From assembly GCA_964352985.1 (NCBI GenBank), contig CAYGUK010000005.1, positions 1 to 64,000 on the forward strand: a stretch of DNA of 64,000 bases, read 5' to 3'. Both the position numbers and the translations under genes were made by a program. This DNA comes from CAYGUK01 sp964352985. Lineage in GTDB: Bacteria; Pseudomonadota; Gammaproteobacteria; JAHCLG01. Below the pieces are notes generated by a model. That model was given only the letters and a program-made list of their open reading frames with translations, searched no databases and was not told the DNA's origin. Below, in pieces: positions 28,082 through 36,797 of this stretch; the stretch's first letter is position 1, and each line of letters opens with the position of its first letter.

Positions 28082-28442
28082 TATTATTTTTTCCTTTATG
28101 TTTATCTTTGGTATGCGCAATAACATCCCGAATGATGCAGCGAGCACATTCATCTTTCACATGATAAAGTACACGTTTACCGTCACGAGTGGCATGAATT
28201 AAATTAGCTTCTCTTAATAGTTTTAAATGATGACTTATTAATGATTGTGAAAGCGTTTTCATTTTTGTCATGATGTCGCTGACAGAAAGAGACTGCTCAA
28301 GACATAACCACATAATTTTCAAGCGGTTTGGTTGGCTTAGCATACGAAATGTATTGGCAACTTTTTGAAAATATTGATCATCCATAGCATAGAGATTACT
28401 ATCACAAGGTATTGATGTCAATTCATATGAATAGATGTTCAT
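28071..28442 (-). CDS. ArsR/SmtB-family regulator
   Basis: A 123-residue winged-helix regulator: FRMLSQPNRLKIMWLCLEQ then the recognition helix LSQSLISHHLKLLREANLI, and a wing with RDGKRVLYHVKD. The Cys pair in DECARCIIRDVIAHTKDKH near the C-terminus and the tail His could bind Zn, Cd or Co, as in CzrA/NmtR-type sensors. It is first in the czc operon and probably represses it. The start codon lies only 13 bases inside the right inverted repeat, so the promoter must overlap the transposon end or lie outside it. The start choice is uncertain; ATG 28385 is an alternative. Confidence 0.85.
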   Translation of the reverse strand: MNIYSYELTSIPCDSNLYAMDDQYFQKVANTFRMLSQPNRLKIMWLCLEQSLSVSDIMTKMKTLSQSLISHHLKLLREANLIHATRDGKRVLYHVKDECARCIIRDVIAHTKDKHKGKNNNEN

Positions 28443-28454
28443 TAGTTAGAATAT

Positions 28455-28490
28455 CGAATGAAAGATCCCGCCGCTTATGTCGATCCACCC
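28455..28490 (-). repeat. Right terminal inverted repeat of the Tn3-like transposon
   Basis: The complement of this segment begins GGGTGGATCGACATAAGCGG and matches the left end at 34 of 36 positions. It sits immediately upstream of the arsR start, so it may carry part of the czc promoter. Confidence 0.9.
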
Positions 28491-28526
28491 AAAGTGGCGA
28501 AAAAAATTGACCAAAAAAAGAGTTAA
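28491..28526 (+). pseudogene. Displaced 3' end of the gene cut by the transposon, with right target duplication
   Basis: AAAGTG (28491-28496) repeats the left flank. Joined to the frame of the 9804 gene, it continues with codons for AKKIDQKKS and a TAA at 28524-28526. This is the original C-terminus of that gene, now 18.1 kb away. Confidence 0.75.
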
Positions 28527-28632
28527 TTAATTTATCGTAAAATGGTAATCCGGCTGGAATCCTGGTAAAACATAGTAAAATCATACATGGATCTGTAGTA
28601 GCTCAAATGCTCTCATATCATAATTTTTCGCT

Positions 28633-29034
28633 TTATCCTAAATTTAAACGTATATAACGATTTAATGACAATTGGTAGGCTGAGCGAATATTATCGATAT
28701 TGTTATAATGAACCCCTAATAAAATTTTGAGTTTGTTTGTATCGCAAGAGGTTTCTTGAAAATAATTGAAAACCTCATAAACATTTATTAATTCATAATA
28801 ATACACACTTACTGGAACATGAATTGAAGGTACTAAACATATCAACAATTGTTGGATGACATAAGGTGATTCAAAGTAGCGGGTATCATCATTCCAATCA
28901 ATAATATTATGTTCAACTAAATAATCAATAAGATAATCTAAAATCGAAACTATATCTTGATAGCTTAGATCCGGTCTAATGAAATAATCTGTTGGATTAA
29001 ATTCATATTGATGTTCTATTTTGTAAATATTCAT
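28633..29034 (-). CDS. Hypothetical protein
   Basis: A 133-residue soluble protein with AAGGAAT before its ATG. It is rich in Tyr, Ile and Asp, with no membrane helix, signal peptide or recognised motif. It is the last in a run of minus-strand genes that follow the conjugation operon and could be an accessory conjugation gene, but nothing in the sequence shows a function. Confidence 0.5.
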   Translation of the reverse strand: MNIYKIEHQYEFNPTDYFIRPDLSYQDIVSILDYLIDYLVEHNIIDWNDDTRYFESPYVIQQLLICLVPSIHVPVSVYYYELINVYEVFNYFQETSCDTNKLKILLGVHYNNIDNIRSAYQLSLNRYIRLNLG

Positions 29035-29075
29035 TTCAATATTCCTTCATATTACAAATTGCATTGATTGCACCA

Positions 29076-29270
29076 TCAGTAATTTAAGTAATCTTTTAAT
29101 GGATCATCTTCACAAGATAGTTTAAGTAGTAAATTTAATTGCCACGCTAGTTCTTTAATTAAAGCTAAATCGATAGTATCAAAAAGCGTAATAATTTTAG
29201 CTAAATTTATTATATTATCATTAATCACGTTCATTAATTGACTAAGGTCATTATTGTTTTTTAAATTCAT
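29076..29270 (-). CDS. Small hypothetical protein
   Basis: The ATG at 29270 is chosen because GGAGTAACATA precedes it; the frame is open to 29291. The 64-residue helical protein (NNNDLSQLMNVINDNI...) has no recognised domain. It lies between two unknown genes on the same strand at the downstream end of the conjugation block. Confidence 0.45.
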   Translation of the reverse strand: MNLKNNNDLSQLMNVINDNIINLAKIITLFDTIDLALIKELAWQLNLLLKLSCEDDPLKDYLNY

Positions 29271-29330
29271 TATGTTACTCCAATATTGCAAATTATCTAA
29301 TTTTATTAAATATCATCATATTTAACCCAC

Positions 29331-29759
29331 CTATAAGCATTGTGTGATGAATTGATGTAGTTTTTCGCCAATAATCAACACAATATCTTTATTTAAATTT
29401 TTATAAGATACCCTACCGGTTTTACCAGTATGAATAAAAAAGCCACCATCACCCGTATGCGCTTTATTATGCCTGACGCGATATCCTCTTTCTTTAAAAC
29501 TTAGCCATAGTACTTCTTCAAAAGTTAGGGCATTAATTTTTCGAATGCAGGTGAAAAATTTTACAGGCGTTACCCTAAATACATTAGTATTTAGCAAACA
29601 AAGTGTTTTCCTCGCTTGCAACAAGCTCAGTTTGTGCGTTTTGTTTTTCACAATCAATATAACCCATAATTTAACTCTTATTGATGATATTAATCTCATT
29701 ATTTTAATTTTATTTTTTTGATTTTTTTCAAAATACTGTAGAGACGGCTTGTTTGTCAT
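29331..29759 (-). CDS. Restriction-endonuclease-like (Mrr-type) small protein
   Basis: A 142-residue protein. Its C-terminal half reads TFEEVLWLSFKERGYRVRHN then HTGDGGFFIHTGKTGRVSYK, which resembles the core of Mrr-type PD-(D/E)XK nucleases (GY...GDGG). The usual Q/ExK is not clear: the expected position has R-V-S-Y-K. It may therefore be an inactive or divergent member. The 5' end overlaps the helicase gene by 32 bases, which suggests co-expression. A later start at 29699 is possible. The assignment is tentative. Confidence 0.45.
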   Translation of the reverse strand: MTNKPSLQYFEKNQKNKIKIMRLISSIRVKLWVILIVKNKTHKLSLLQARKTLCLLNTNVFRVTPVKFFTCIRKINALTFEEVLWLSFKERGYRVRHNKAHTGDGGFFIHTGKTGRVSYKNLNKDIVLIIGEKLHQFITQCL

Positions 29760-31674
29760 TTATATTGCCTTGTAATAAAGTATTACCACATTCATAAATA
29801 AAGGGTGATGACTTGCGAGTCGTTGGTAATTTTTTGTTGTTTGAATTAAAATAGTGTTCGAGTTCTGTCACATCATTATCACCAATTAAATATAACTGCT
29901 TTCTTGCTCGAGTAATGGCGACATAGAACACACGCCTTTCGGCTTCAAGTGAAATATCTTCAATGTCTTTTGATGGTACATTACCATCGAAAAGACCAGG
30001 AATGATGACACAATCCCATTGCAATCCTTTTGCTCGATGCATGGAAGTAATGAGGACGCTATTATCTATATGATCTTTACTCACAAGTTGTTGTGCGTTA
30101 AACCAACTCAATAGCTCACCAACATTAAATCGATTGAGATGAGTGAAATCAATGAAGCTATTTAAGCATGCTTTTTTGTACTCAGCATCCTCCTTACGAA
30201 TGCTGGTAAAATCAAAATATCGCTCATAACCTAATTGATAGTAGAGATCTTTTAATATAAGAAAAGCATTGTCTGTTTCAGATATCCCCAGAGCATAATT
30301 CCAAATATCTTCGCGTTTATTGAGTAATTTCTTTTTATGTTTATTTTTAATGGTATCACTGACATCTTGAAATAAATTAATGTCGAGTGGATTACTGGAT
30401 AAATTATCAATTAATAGTTTTATTGTTGTCCTTGGTATAAACATGCCCGGATATTGAAATATGGCATCGATGATTTTTAATCGATTTTCGTTTGTATCAT
30501 CTATTAATGCTTTTGCATTGTCGGCTAATTTTAGGTAACCCATTATAGATAATATTATTGGATTAAATAATATTTTTTCTGATCCTTCAATTCGATATGG
30601 AATGTTGTGATTCAATAAATCCAATTCTGTCTTAATAGCATGAGAATATTGCCTGACTAAAACAGCAACTTTATTCAATGAACAATAATTGTTATTGATA
30701 TAGTGATTAATCAATTTAGCAGGCTGATAGACTTCTCGAGTAATAAAGTTGATTTGTGTTGTTGATTTGCTATTAAACGAATGACAGTCGATAGGATAAC
30801 GGTTGTTGTTATAGGCAATAAAATGATTTGCCATGTCAGATAACGTTTGTCCAAATCGAAATGTATAGGACAAATTGTAATAATTTGGATCAACAAAGTC
30901 TTGCTTAAACTCATTCAACATGATCTTAGGATCGGAACCACGAAATTCATAAATAGTCTGATTGACATCACCAACCACCATAACGTTAGCTTTATCACCT
31001 GCTAACAGTTTAACGATTGCTTGTTGGCAGCGATTAATATCTTGATATTCATCAACAATGATTTCAGTAAGTCTGTTATGGAATAACTGAATAAGGTCAC
31101 TATTTTGGCTTAAGGCTTGTACCAAATCATATTGTAAATCATCATAAAAACGTATTTTTTGGTGATGTCGAAATGTTTCAAATTGATTAAACCAGTCAAT
31201 TTCTTTCCCCGATAGCTTGCCATTATACTCTGGCTGCTGTGTGAAATTAGATTTTATAACGGTAATAATTTCTTGTAGGGTTTCTACAGCATGATTGCTA
31301 TCGTCAACTTCAAAATGTTGTAACGTCTTTCGACAAATTGCATTATAAGCGTGTGTATTTGTTTCTAATCTAAATGGTTCAACCAACTCTAAAGCTATTA
31401 ATCGTTGTAACATGCGATAAGCCAGTGAATGAAATGTTCTCACTTCAGGCAACACACTTTGATTGATAATAACTTCAAGTCGGCGATAAAAATCACGTTG
31501 CGCTGATTTATTAAACATGATCACCATAATTTTTCTTGCATCATGACCATTATCGATAAGATACTTTGCTCTACCCACTAAGCACTGTGTCTTACCTGAT
31601 CCTGGTACTGCATTTACTATTGCATGACCTGAACTATGCTGGATGATAGACTGTTGCTCATCGGTGTATTTCAT
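29728..31674 (-). CDS. UvrD/PcrA-like superfamily 1 DNA helicase
   Basis: A 648-residue ATP-dependent helicase. Motif I is AVPGSGKT (residues 22-29), motif II is EIIVDEYQDIN (about 205-215), motif III is VVGDVNQTIYEFRGS, motif IV NLSYTFRFG, motif V TSMHRAKGLQWDCV and motif VI VFYVAITRARKQLYL. All are intact. The protein probably unwinds DNA 3'-5' during plasmid transfer, replication or repair. It is coupled to the coupling-protein gene traG (6-base gap) and therefore probably belongs to the conjugation operon, which is an unusual place for such a helicase. Confidence 0.88.
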   Translation of the reverse strand: MKYTDEQQSIIQHSSGHAIVNAVPGSGKTQCLVGRAKYLIDNGHDARKIMVIMFNKSAQRDFYRRLEVIINQSVLPEVRTFHSLAYRMLQRLIALELVEPFRLETNTHAYNAICRKTLQHFEVDDSNHAVETLQEIITVIKSNFTQQPEYNGKLSGKEIDWFNQFETFRHHQKIRFYDDLQYDLVQALSQNSDLIQLFHNRLTEIIVDEYQDINRCQQAIVKLLAGDKANVMVVGDVNQTIYEFRGSDPKIMLNEFKQDFVDPNYYNLSYTFRFGQTLSDMANHFIAYNNNRYPIDCHSFNSKSTTQINFITREVYQPAKLINHYINNNYCSLNKVAVLVRQYSHAIKTELDLLNHNIPYRIEGSEKILFNPIILSIMGYLKLADNAKALIDDTNENRLKIIDAIFQYPGMFIPRTTIKLLIDNLSSNPLDINLFQDVSDTIKNKHKKKLLNKREDIWNYALGISETDNAFLILKDLYYQLGYERYFDFTSIRKEDAEYKKACLNSFIDFTHLNRFNVGELLSWFNAQQLVSKDHIDNSVLITSMHRAKGLQWDCVIIPGLFDGNVPSKDIEDISLEAERRVFYVAITRARKQLYLIGDNDVTELEHYFNSNNKKLPTTRKSSPFIYECGNTLLQGNINDKQAVSTVF

Positions 31675-31680
31675 TTTACG

Positions 31681-33615
31681 TTACCTGTTTTCGAGTGGAT
31701 TAAGATCGAACCGACCATGATAAATAGGTTCGTTAAAATAATAGGCCTTTTGACAACGGATCGGACGACAACCACGAATAAAAACAAATTGCTCATTATC
31801 ATTCATCTCACGAATATCACTAAAATGAATTAAATCAGTCGCATGTTCAGATAAACTAATACTTTCAGAGGTGCTTGCCTGTTTGCTCTTTAATGAATGA
31901 TTGATATTGCGTGAAATATTTTCGGTAAGAACAGTGGTTTTATCGCCGAGTTTTTGTATCCATTCAAGCGTTTTAAGATCATCACAACCTAAAAATTGCT
32001 TGATTGGCATTCCTTTAAATATGGCATCATCAACATATTTTTCAACTTGCCCAATGGTTTGAAACGATGCCCACACCTTCACACCACGAGAACGCATGGT
32101 ATTAATCACTTGTTCTACATCAGGGCTATAGCCAAATTGACCAAGCTCATCAAGCACAAAACAATAATGTTGTTTAAGATTACTCGGCGAAGTCTGAATT
32201 AATTTTACTTTCACTAATGCCATGATAACTCGTACTAATCGCGAAAAAGCACCGATCATGTCTTCTGGTAATACAACATAGATATCACACTCACCTGTCA
32301 CAAAGGCATTCAAGTCGATTTCATCTTTTGTGAAAATGTTTCTAACATTTTCACTGCGTAACCACTGCAATTGTCGATAGATGGTTGTTTTCATACTCCC
32401 TGATTCATCTTTACCCGACACGGACATTTGCGCAGCCGCAGCACGTGCCTTATGAGAATTTACGCGCATGCGGGTTAAAATTTCTTCTTCTGGATCGCTG
32501 ACAAGATCCAACCACCAATCATGCAATTCCACCAAATTTAATTTATCCGGTTGACCAAAATTTTCTGAAACAAAAAAATCAAGAACACCTTCTAATATAA
32601 TTTGCGCATTTTCATTAAAATGTGCCTCTGTTTCAGAGCGTGTACCATGATCACTACTACACAGCGCTGTTGCAAGCGAGGCAATCATTCTATCTTTTTC
32701 TGTTTCATCATGTTGATTGATGTAGGCTAATGGATTTAAGCTATGTGTTTTGATTTGGATGCCAAGAGATTTTAAAACATTAAATGGATCGATAATAAAG
32801 ACTGCTCTACCAGCATCGATTGCACGCCTGGCAGTAACAGCACTCAATTCACCTTTAATATCAGTAATCAGCTTATTAACGGATAAATTGTCAAGAATAA
32901 AGGGTATTAGCACAGATGACGTTTTCCCACTACCACGATAAGCCAAGATTAATCTATCGCAGAGTGTTTGTGATCGAATATACCCTAAGCTATCTTTACC
33001 AATGAGCGATCCACTTTTAACCCGTAATCCATATTGTGTAATATCTTGTGTGCTAGCCATTTGTGATGCACCTAAATTATTGGATGTATCACCCGTTTTA
33101 CGATGAACATTCATTTTATAGCTAAGCCATTTTTTTCTAATAGCAAGCACGACTATTAAAATTATAAAGTTTATTAAATAGTAGTTAGTGTTATGCTTAA
33201 CATAACTTGCTAAATATTGATGAAAGGTAATTGGTGAATGACGTGAAATAATATTAGCAAGTGCTAATTGACTCACTATTTCAAATAATAATCCGATAAC
33301 AATCCCAAAATACACGCCGCGGCAAATATTAATTATAATAAGATTGCCTGATTGTAGCTTTAACCGACCATAATAAGCGATGTTAAGTCCGAGTAATACA
33401 AAGCCAAAATAAATTAATGAAAATAAAATTCTTGGATTATTGGTGACTAGGCTGACGCTTGAAAAATACTCATAGATTCTTATTAAATCAATCAATGATA
33501 GTAAAACAATCCCAAGTAAAAAAAATATAACAAATAAACTTGTCCCAGTTAATCGTGCTGTAGATGAATAATTTCTTGAATCAACGCCCCAGTTTCTTAA
33601 CGCAAGCATTGCCAT
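31681..33615 (-). CDS. traG: Type IV coupling protein TraG/VirD4
   Basis: A 644-residue protein with four N-terminal membrane segments (about residues 24-48, 63-84, 94-120 and 145-160), then an ATPase domain with Walker A LAYRGSGKTSSVLIPF (225-240) and Walker B HYCFVLDELGQFG. TraG proteins form an inner-membrane hexamer that feeds the relaxase-DNA complex into the type IV channel. It lies downstream of trbI and four exported-protein genes and just upstream of the helicase. Its presence argues that this system moves DNA, even though the relaxase is not in the window. Confidence 0.9.
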   Translation of the reverse strand: MAMLALRNWGVDSRNYSSTARLTGTSLFVIFFLLGIVLLSLIDLIRIYEYFSSVSLVTNNPRILFSLIYFGFVLLGLNIAYYGRLKLQSGNLIIINICRGVYFGIVIGLLFEIVSQLALANIISRHSPITFHQYLASYVKHNTNYYLINFIILIVVLAIRKKWLSYKMNVHRKTGDTSNNLGASQMASTQDITQYGLRVKSGSLIGKDSLGYIRSQTLCDRLILAYRGSGKTSSVLIPFILDNLSVNKLITDIKGELSAVTARRAIDAGRAVFIIDPFNVLKSLGIQIKTHSLNPLAYINQHDETEKDRMIASLATALCSSDHGTRSETEAHFNENAQIILEGVLDFFVSENFGQPDKLNLVELHDWWLDLVSDPEEEILTRMRVNSHKARAAAAQMSVSGKDESGSMKTTIYRQLQWLRSENVRNIFTKDEIDLNAFVTGECDIYVVLPEDMIGAFSRLVRVIMALVKVKLIQTSPSNLKQHYCFVLDELGQFGYSPDVEQVINTMRSRGVKVWASFQTIGQVEKYVDDAIFKGMPIKQFLGCDDLKTLEWIQKLGDKTTVLTENISRNINHSLKSKQASTSESISLSEHATDLIHFSDIREMNDNEQFVFIRGCRPIRCQKAYYFNEPIYHGRFDLNPLENR

Positions 33616-33671
33616 TGTCGTGTTACCTCATTGACTTATTAACAATTAATGCGAATATTTTAAAAACAATT

Positions 33672-33986
33672 TTATTCATCATTTTCATCTTTATTTGCAA
33701 TGATGAAAAATCCACTCGTGTAACTGTAACCTAGGCCATAACCAAATCCACCGACTGTAAGCTTCATCCATTTAGTGAGATTTAATCCTTTTTGCGGAAT
33801 TGCACCACATTCATATTGACCGATCCCAGATTGGATAGGCACAACAGAATCAATCACAAATCCATTTTTATGACAATGGATCATGATTCGGTTAATAGCA
33901 TCATTCGTTTTTTCTAAATCGACACCCACTGATAGCCCATGAGGATCAACATTGAACACTGATTCAACAAAAAATGATTGCTTCAT
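33672..33986 (-). CDS. Hypothetical protein in the conjugation operon
   Basis: A 104-residue soluble protein with a Gly-rich C-terminal part (LTVGGFGYGLGYSYTSGFF) and two Cys. AAGGATG precedes the ATG, and the 5' end overlaps the upstream lipoprotein gene by 4 bases. The location between trbI and traG suggests an accessory role in the transfer apparatus. No family recognised. Confidence 0.5.
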   Translation of the reverse strand: MKQSFFVESVFNVDPHGLSVGVDLEKTNDAINRIMIHCHKNGFVIDSVVPIQSGIGQYECGAIPQKGLNLTKWMKLTVGGFGYGLGYSYTSGFFIIANKDENDE

Positions 33987-34426
33987 ACATCCTTACCCAT
34001 TTTATTACCCCAATAGCGACTTTCTTCAGAATTCACCATTGCTTTTGCTTGGAAAAATGTTTGACAATTACCTCCCGCAATTGAGCTATTGTGACAAAGC
34101 TTTAAACCTGCTTTTGATAACAGGGTGTGATAGTGAAGTTGTTGTTTCCAAAAATCATACCAATTGACACCCATTAACTGACCACCATTATTCCAAGTGG
34201 GATTGTTATGTTTTAACCAAGCAAGTGCCTGACTATCTGTCACGTGCCAATTATTGTTGATCCTTTTTTTATATTGGTTCTGTAATGGCTGTGAAGATAC
34301 AATCTTATCACCAGTGATTTGTGATAATCCTTGATTAATACCATGTAAACCACTCGTTACTTGCTGACAACCTGTAAGTATTACGATAACAGATACCGCT
34401 GAGACTGAACTGAAAAGTTTGAACAT
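33983..34426 (-). CDS. Lipoprotein in the conjugation operon
   Basis: A 147-residue protein beginning MFKLFSSVSAVSVIVILTGC, a lipoprotein signal with lipobox LTGC, then QQVTSGLH. AAGGAG is well placed before ATG. The mature part contains three more Cys. It could act as a TrbH/TrbK-like factor (no clear trbH or trbK is otherwise seen), for example in pore assembly or entry exclusion, but sequence similarity to those proteins is not evident to me. Confidence 0.6.
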   Translation of the reverse strand: MFKLFSSVSAVSVIVILTGCQQVTSGLHGINQGLSQITGDKIVSSQPLQNQYKKRINNNWHVTDSQALAWLKHNNPTWNNGGQLMGVNWYDFWKQQLHYHTLLSKAGLKLCHNSSIAGGNCQTFFQAKAMVNSEESRYWGNKMGKDV

Positions 34427-34437
34427 TACAATACTCC

Positions 34438-34806
34438 TTATTTAGTGAACATACTTGGAAAACTAAGAACAATAACACCAGATGAACTGAATTTAGCTTC
34501 ATGAGTTGAATGATAAATAGTGGTGGCTTGTGTAATATTATTCGTAACATAAGCCGTAATAGGTAATGCAAAACCATCAATGCTATTCACACGCTGATGA
34601 ATAAATAATGGATGCCCTGTTAAATAGGATCCAATGCTTTCTTCTGCTAAATGGTTCGGATCGTAAACAGTAAAGAAAAGATTATTATTTTGAAAATCTG
34701 AGTCAATCACGATATCAATTGTTGTTTTATTTGATTGTGCTGCGAATACAGGACTCATTGATAATACAGAACTAACGATAACAATAATTAAATTTCTGAT
34801 TTTCAT
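34438..34806 (-). CDS. Exported hypothetical protein in the conjugation operon
   Basis: A 122-residue protein with a signal peptide (MKIRNLIIVIVSSVLSMSPV, cleavage likely after FAA). The mature part is beta-rich with no Cys. It sits 11 bases downstream of a gene for a predicted outer-membrane barrel, and 11 bases upstream of the lipoprotein gene. It is probably periplasmic. Function not recognised. Confidence 0.55.
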   Translation of the reverse strand: MKIRNLIIVIVSSVLSMSPVFAAQSNKTTIDIVIDSDFQNNNLFFTVYDPNHLAEESIGSYLTGHPLFIHQRVNSIDGFALPITAYVTNNITQATTIYHSTHEAKFSSSGVIVLSFPSMFTK

Positions 34807-34817
34807 CCCAGCAGCTC

Positions 34818-35501
34818 CTACGCAAAGTTATACATTAAATCAAGGCCGAATACATGATCACCTTGATGACTGAGATTACCGGGTAAAGGATAGCGAACTT
34901 GGAAATACGTATAACCAATTCTGGCACTAATGTTGGTTTGTAAATCGACTTTTACACCAATGCCACCATTAGCCGCACCATGGTTAATATTGCCGGAGCG
35001 GATCAAACTTCCATTATTAATATTGTAATTGTAACGCGTAAAATTAAGCCCATAGCCACCTTTGCCATAAACACTCACGGTATAATCATCTTTACGAATG
35101 AGAGGATACGTTAATACCGCATCAAAACTAATATTATTGATCCTTGTCTTATACATTAATGGGAAAGGACCAGCGCTAGAATTAGTATTTAATTTACCTA
35201 ATCGTCTTAATGATACTTCAACACTAATATAGGGATTAATTTGATATCCACCTGTAATCCCTATACCGAAAGCCTGACTGTCAACGGTATTACTTAATCC
35301 ACCAAAATTAATCGTACTATCAGTAAAATTTGATAAATCTAAATTAATACCAATATAAAATTTACTGGGTAACTCATAAGCGATATTGTTGCTACCACTA
35401 TTTTGATAAACATCGGGAACGTCAGCAAATACTTGAGTAACAAATAAAGTACTACTTAACGTTAATAACGATAAAGCAGATAATTTTTTAATAAAACACA
35501 T
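34818..35501 (-). CDS. Outer-membrane beta-barrel protein in the conjugation operon
   Basis: A 227-residue protein with signal peptide ending near VFA. The mature part has alternating strands with aromatic girdles (for example FYIGINLDLSNF and FGIGITGGYQINPYISVEVS), a Gly pattern like small OmpA/OmpW-type barrels, and ends in a C-terminal Phe-Ala preceded by DLMYN. AGGAG lies 10 bases before ATG. A barrel of this type inside a trb operon may be a surface exclusion or mating-pair factor, but that is inference. The gap to trbI is 13 bases. Confidence 0.65.
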   Translation of the reverse strand: MCFIKKLSALSLLTLSSTLFVTQVFADVPDVYQNSGSNNIAYELPSKFYIGINLDLSNFTDSTINFGGLSNTVDSQAFGIGITGGYQINPYISVEVSLRRLGKLNTNSSAGPFPLMYKTRINNISFDAVLTYPLIRKDDYTVSVYGKGGYGLNFTRYNYNINNGSLIRSGNINHGAANGGIGVKVDLQTNISARIGYTYFQVRYPLPGNLSHQGDHVFGLDLMYNFA

Positions 35502-35514
35502 ACTTTTTTTTCTC

Positions 35515-36783
35515 CTATTTAAAATACTGCTGTGAATGTGAATGGTATGAAATATGCGTGCGGTAAGGTGCAGGTAATACCATATCGCGCGTGAGTAAAA
35601 TATTAAAATTCGCGCCGGGTCTTATTGTGATCGTTGGTTGAATATTCATATTCTTTTCTACTAATTGCGCGCCTGTTTGACTCATTTGTTGACCAATAGC
35701 ACCATAAATAATTTGTTGGTTAGTTAACACGCCATTGGCTTGTTGTGGTTGTGATAATTGGCCAAGTGCGCCAAAGACTGAAAACATCAGTGCTGAACCA
35801 AATATCTTGGTATAATGATTGTCAACTTGATCGTATAATCCTGACATACCCATTAAATCAACACCCGGTTGACCTTGTAGATCAAAGCTATTGCCACTTG
35901 GAAAAATTAATCGTGACCAAACAATGAGTACGCGTTTTTGCCCATACGATACTTTGCTATCGTATACGCCGAGAACACGCGTTCCCTGTGGGATCAATAA
36001 ATAATTACCCGTCACTGTATCATAAATATTTTGTGATACCTGCGCCGTTATTTGCCCAGGTAGATCAGAATCAATACCCGTTATAAGTGTTGCAGGAATG
36101 ATCGTACCGGCTTTAACTTCATACGGTGAAATAGGTTTTTGTAGTGTTGAACTTAAATAAAAATGATTTTTATTTTGACGTGCTGCTTGCAAAAAGGCTG
36201 TTTTTTCCTGCTGCATATTTTGACTTTGATAATTGCCATTTCTTCTTTCCTCTGACAAGTTACCATTGGAAAGTTGTGCCAATTCTCTTGTATTCATCAT
36301 TATGTTGTCTTGATTATTTGTGTTGGCATCATTGGCAAGAACAGGCGCTGACATTGGCCCGTGATAATTATTCATCACAGAAATAACCGAGCTAGCAGCT
36401 TGTTGCAATTGTTGTAACTGTTCGTGATTATAAACAGGTATTGTTGAGGATGACTTATTCATTTGCTGTATATCACTGTTCGTAGGATTCTTTTGTTGAA
36501 GCGTTGAACTAATTAACAACCCATTTTTCTCATTTTGATTAAGTTGATTAATAGCAGCTTCAGGTGAGATACCATTTTGATTGGCCACTAACGTGTTAGG
36601 ATCATCTGTGTGGAAGCTTTCATGCTTGCCACGATAATTTATCACCATCACCATCACAAATAAAAATAACACTGTTAAAGTAACAATAACCATCATAAAT
36701 AATTTTGGCGAAATACCAACGCCTTTCGGCGGTGCTTGAAAAGTACTTTGTGTTTGATTATCTTCACTCATAGCGTCACGCAT
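35515..36783 (-). CDS. trbI: TrbI/VirB10-like T4SS core protein
   Basis: A 422-residue protein with a short cytoplasmic N-terminus, one membrane helix (about residues 28-48) and a Gln/Asn-rich periplasmic linker. The C-terminal beta domain begins near PISPYEVKAGTIIPATLITG and includes SGNSFDLQGQPGVDLMGMSG, the hallmark of TrbI/VirB10. VirB10-type proteins span the envelope and sense ATP use by the motors. It is the last trb gene in the operon. Confidence 0.93.
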   Translation of the reverse strand: MRDAMSEDNQTQSTFQAPPKGVGISPKLFMMVIVTLTVLFLFVMVMVINYRGKHESFHTDDPNTLVANQNGISPEAAINQLNQNEKNGLLISSTLQQKNPTNSDIQQMNKSSSTIPVYNHEQLQQLQQAASSVISVMNNYHGPMSAPVLANDANTNNQDNIMMNTRELAQLSNGNLSEERRNGNYQSQNMQQEKTAFLQAARQNKNHFYLSSTLQKPISPYEVKAGTIIPATLITGIDSDLPGQITAQVSQNIYDTVTGNYLLIPQGTRVLGVYDSKVSYGQKRVLIVWSRLIFPSGNSFDLQGQPGVDLMGMSGLYDQVDNHYTKIFGSALMFSVFGALGQLSQPQQANGVLTNQQIIYGAIGQQMSQTGAQLVEKNMNIQPTITIRPGANFNILLTRDMVLPAPYRTHISYHSHSQQYFK

Positions 36784-36797
36784 TCCATCCTACCTTG

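Larger units (their letters stand above)
10380..28490. mobile_element. 18.1-kb Tn3-family transposon carrying heavy-metal resistance genes
   Basis: The element is bounded by 36-bp terminal inverted repeats (10380-10415 and 28455-28490) and flanked by AAAGTG on both sides. It holds a Tn3-type transposase and a tyrosine recombinase in an overlapping operon (minus strand), a MerR-controlled module (plus strand), a cusB-cusA pair and an arsR-czcC-czcB-czcA-CDF operon (both minus). Tn3 elements usually make 5-bp duplications; here 6 bp match. All cargo is efflux, uptake or sensing of metals, with no antibiotic resistance gene. The boundaries are read directly from sequence; the metal ions are inferred from family. 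Confidence 0.9.
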
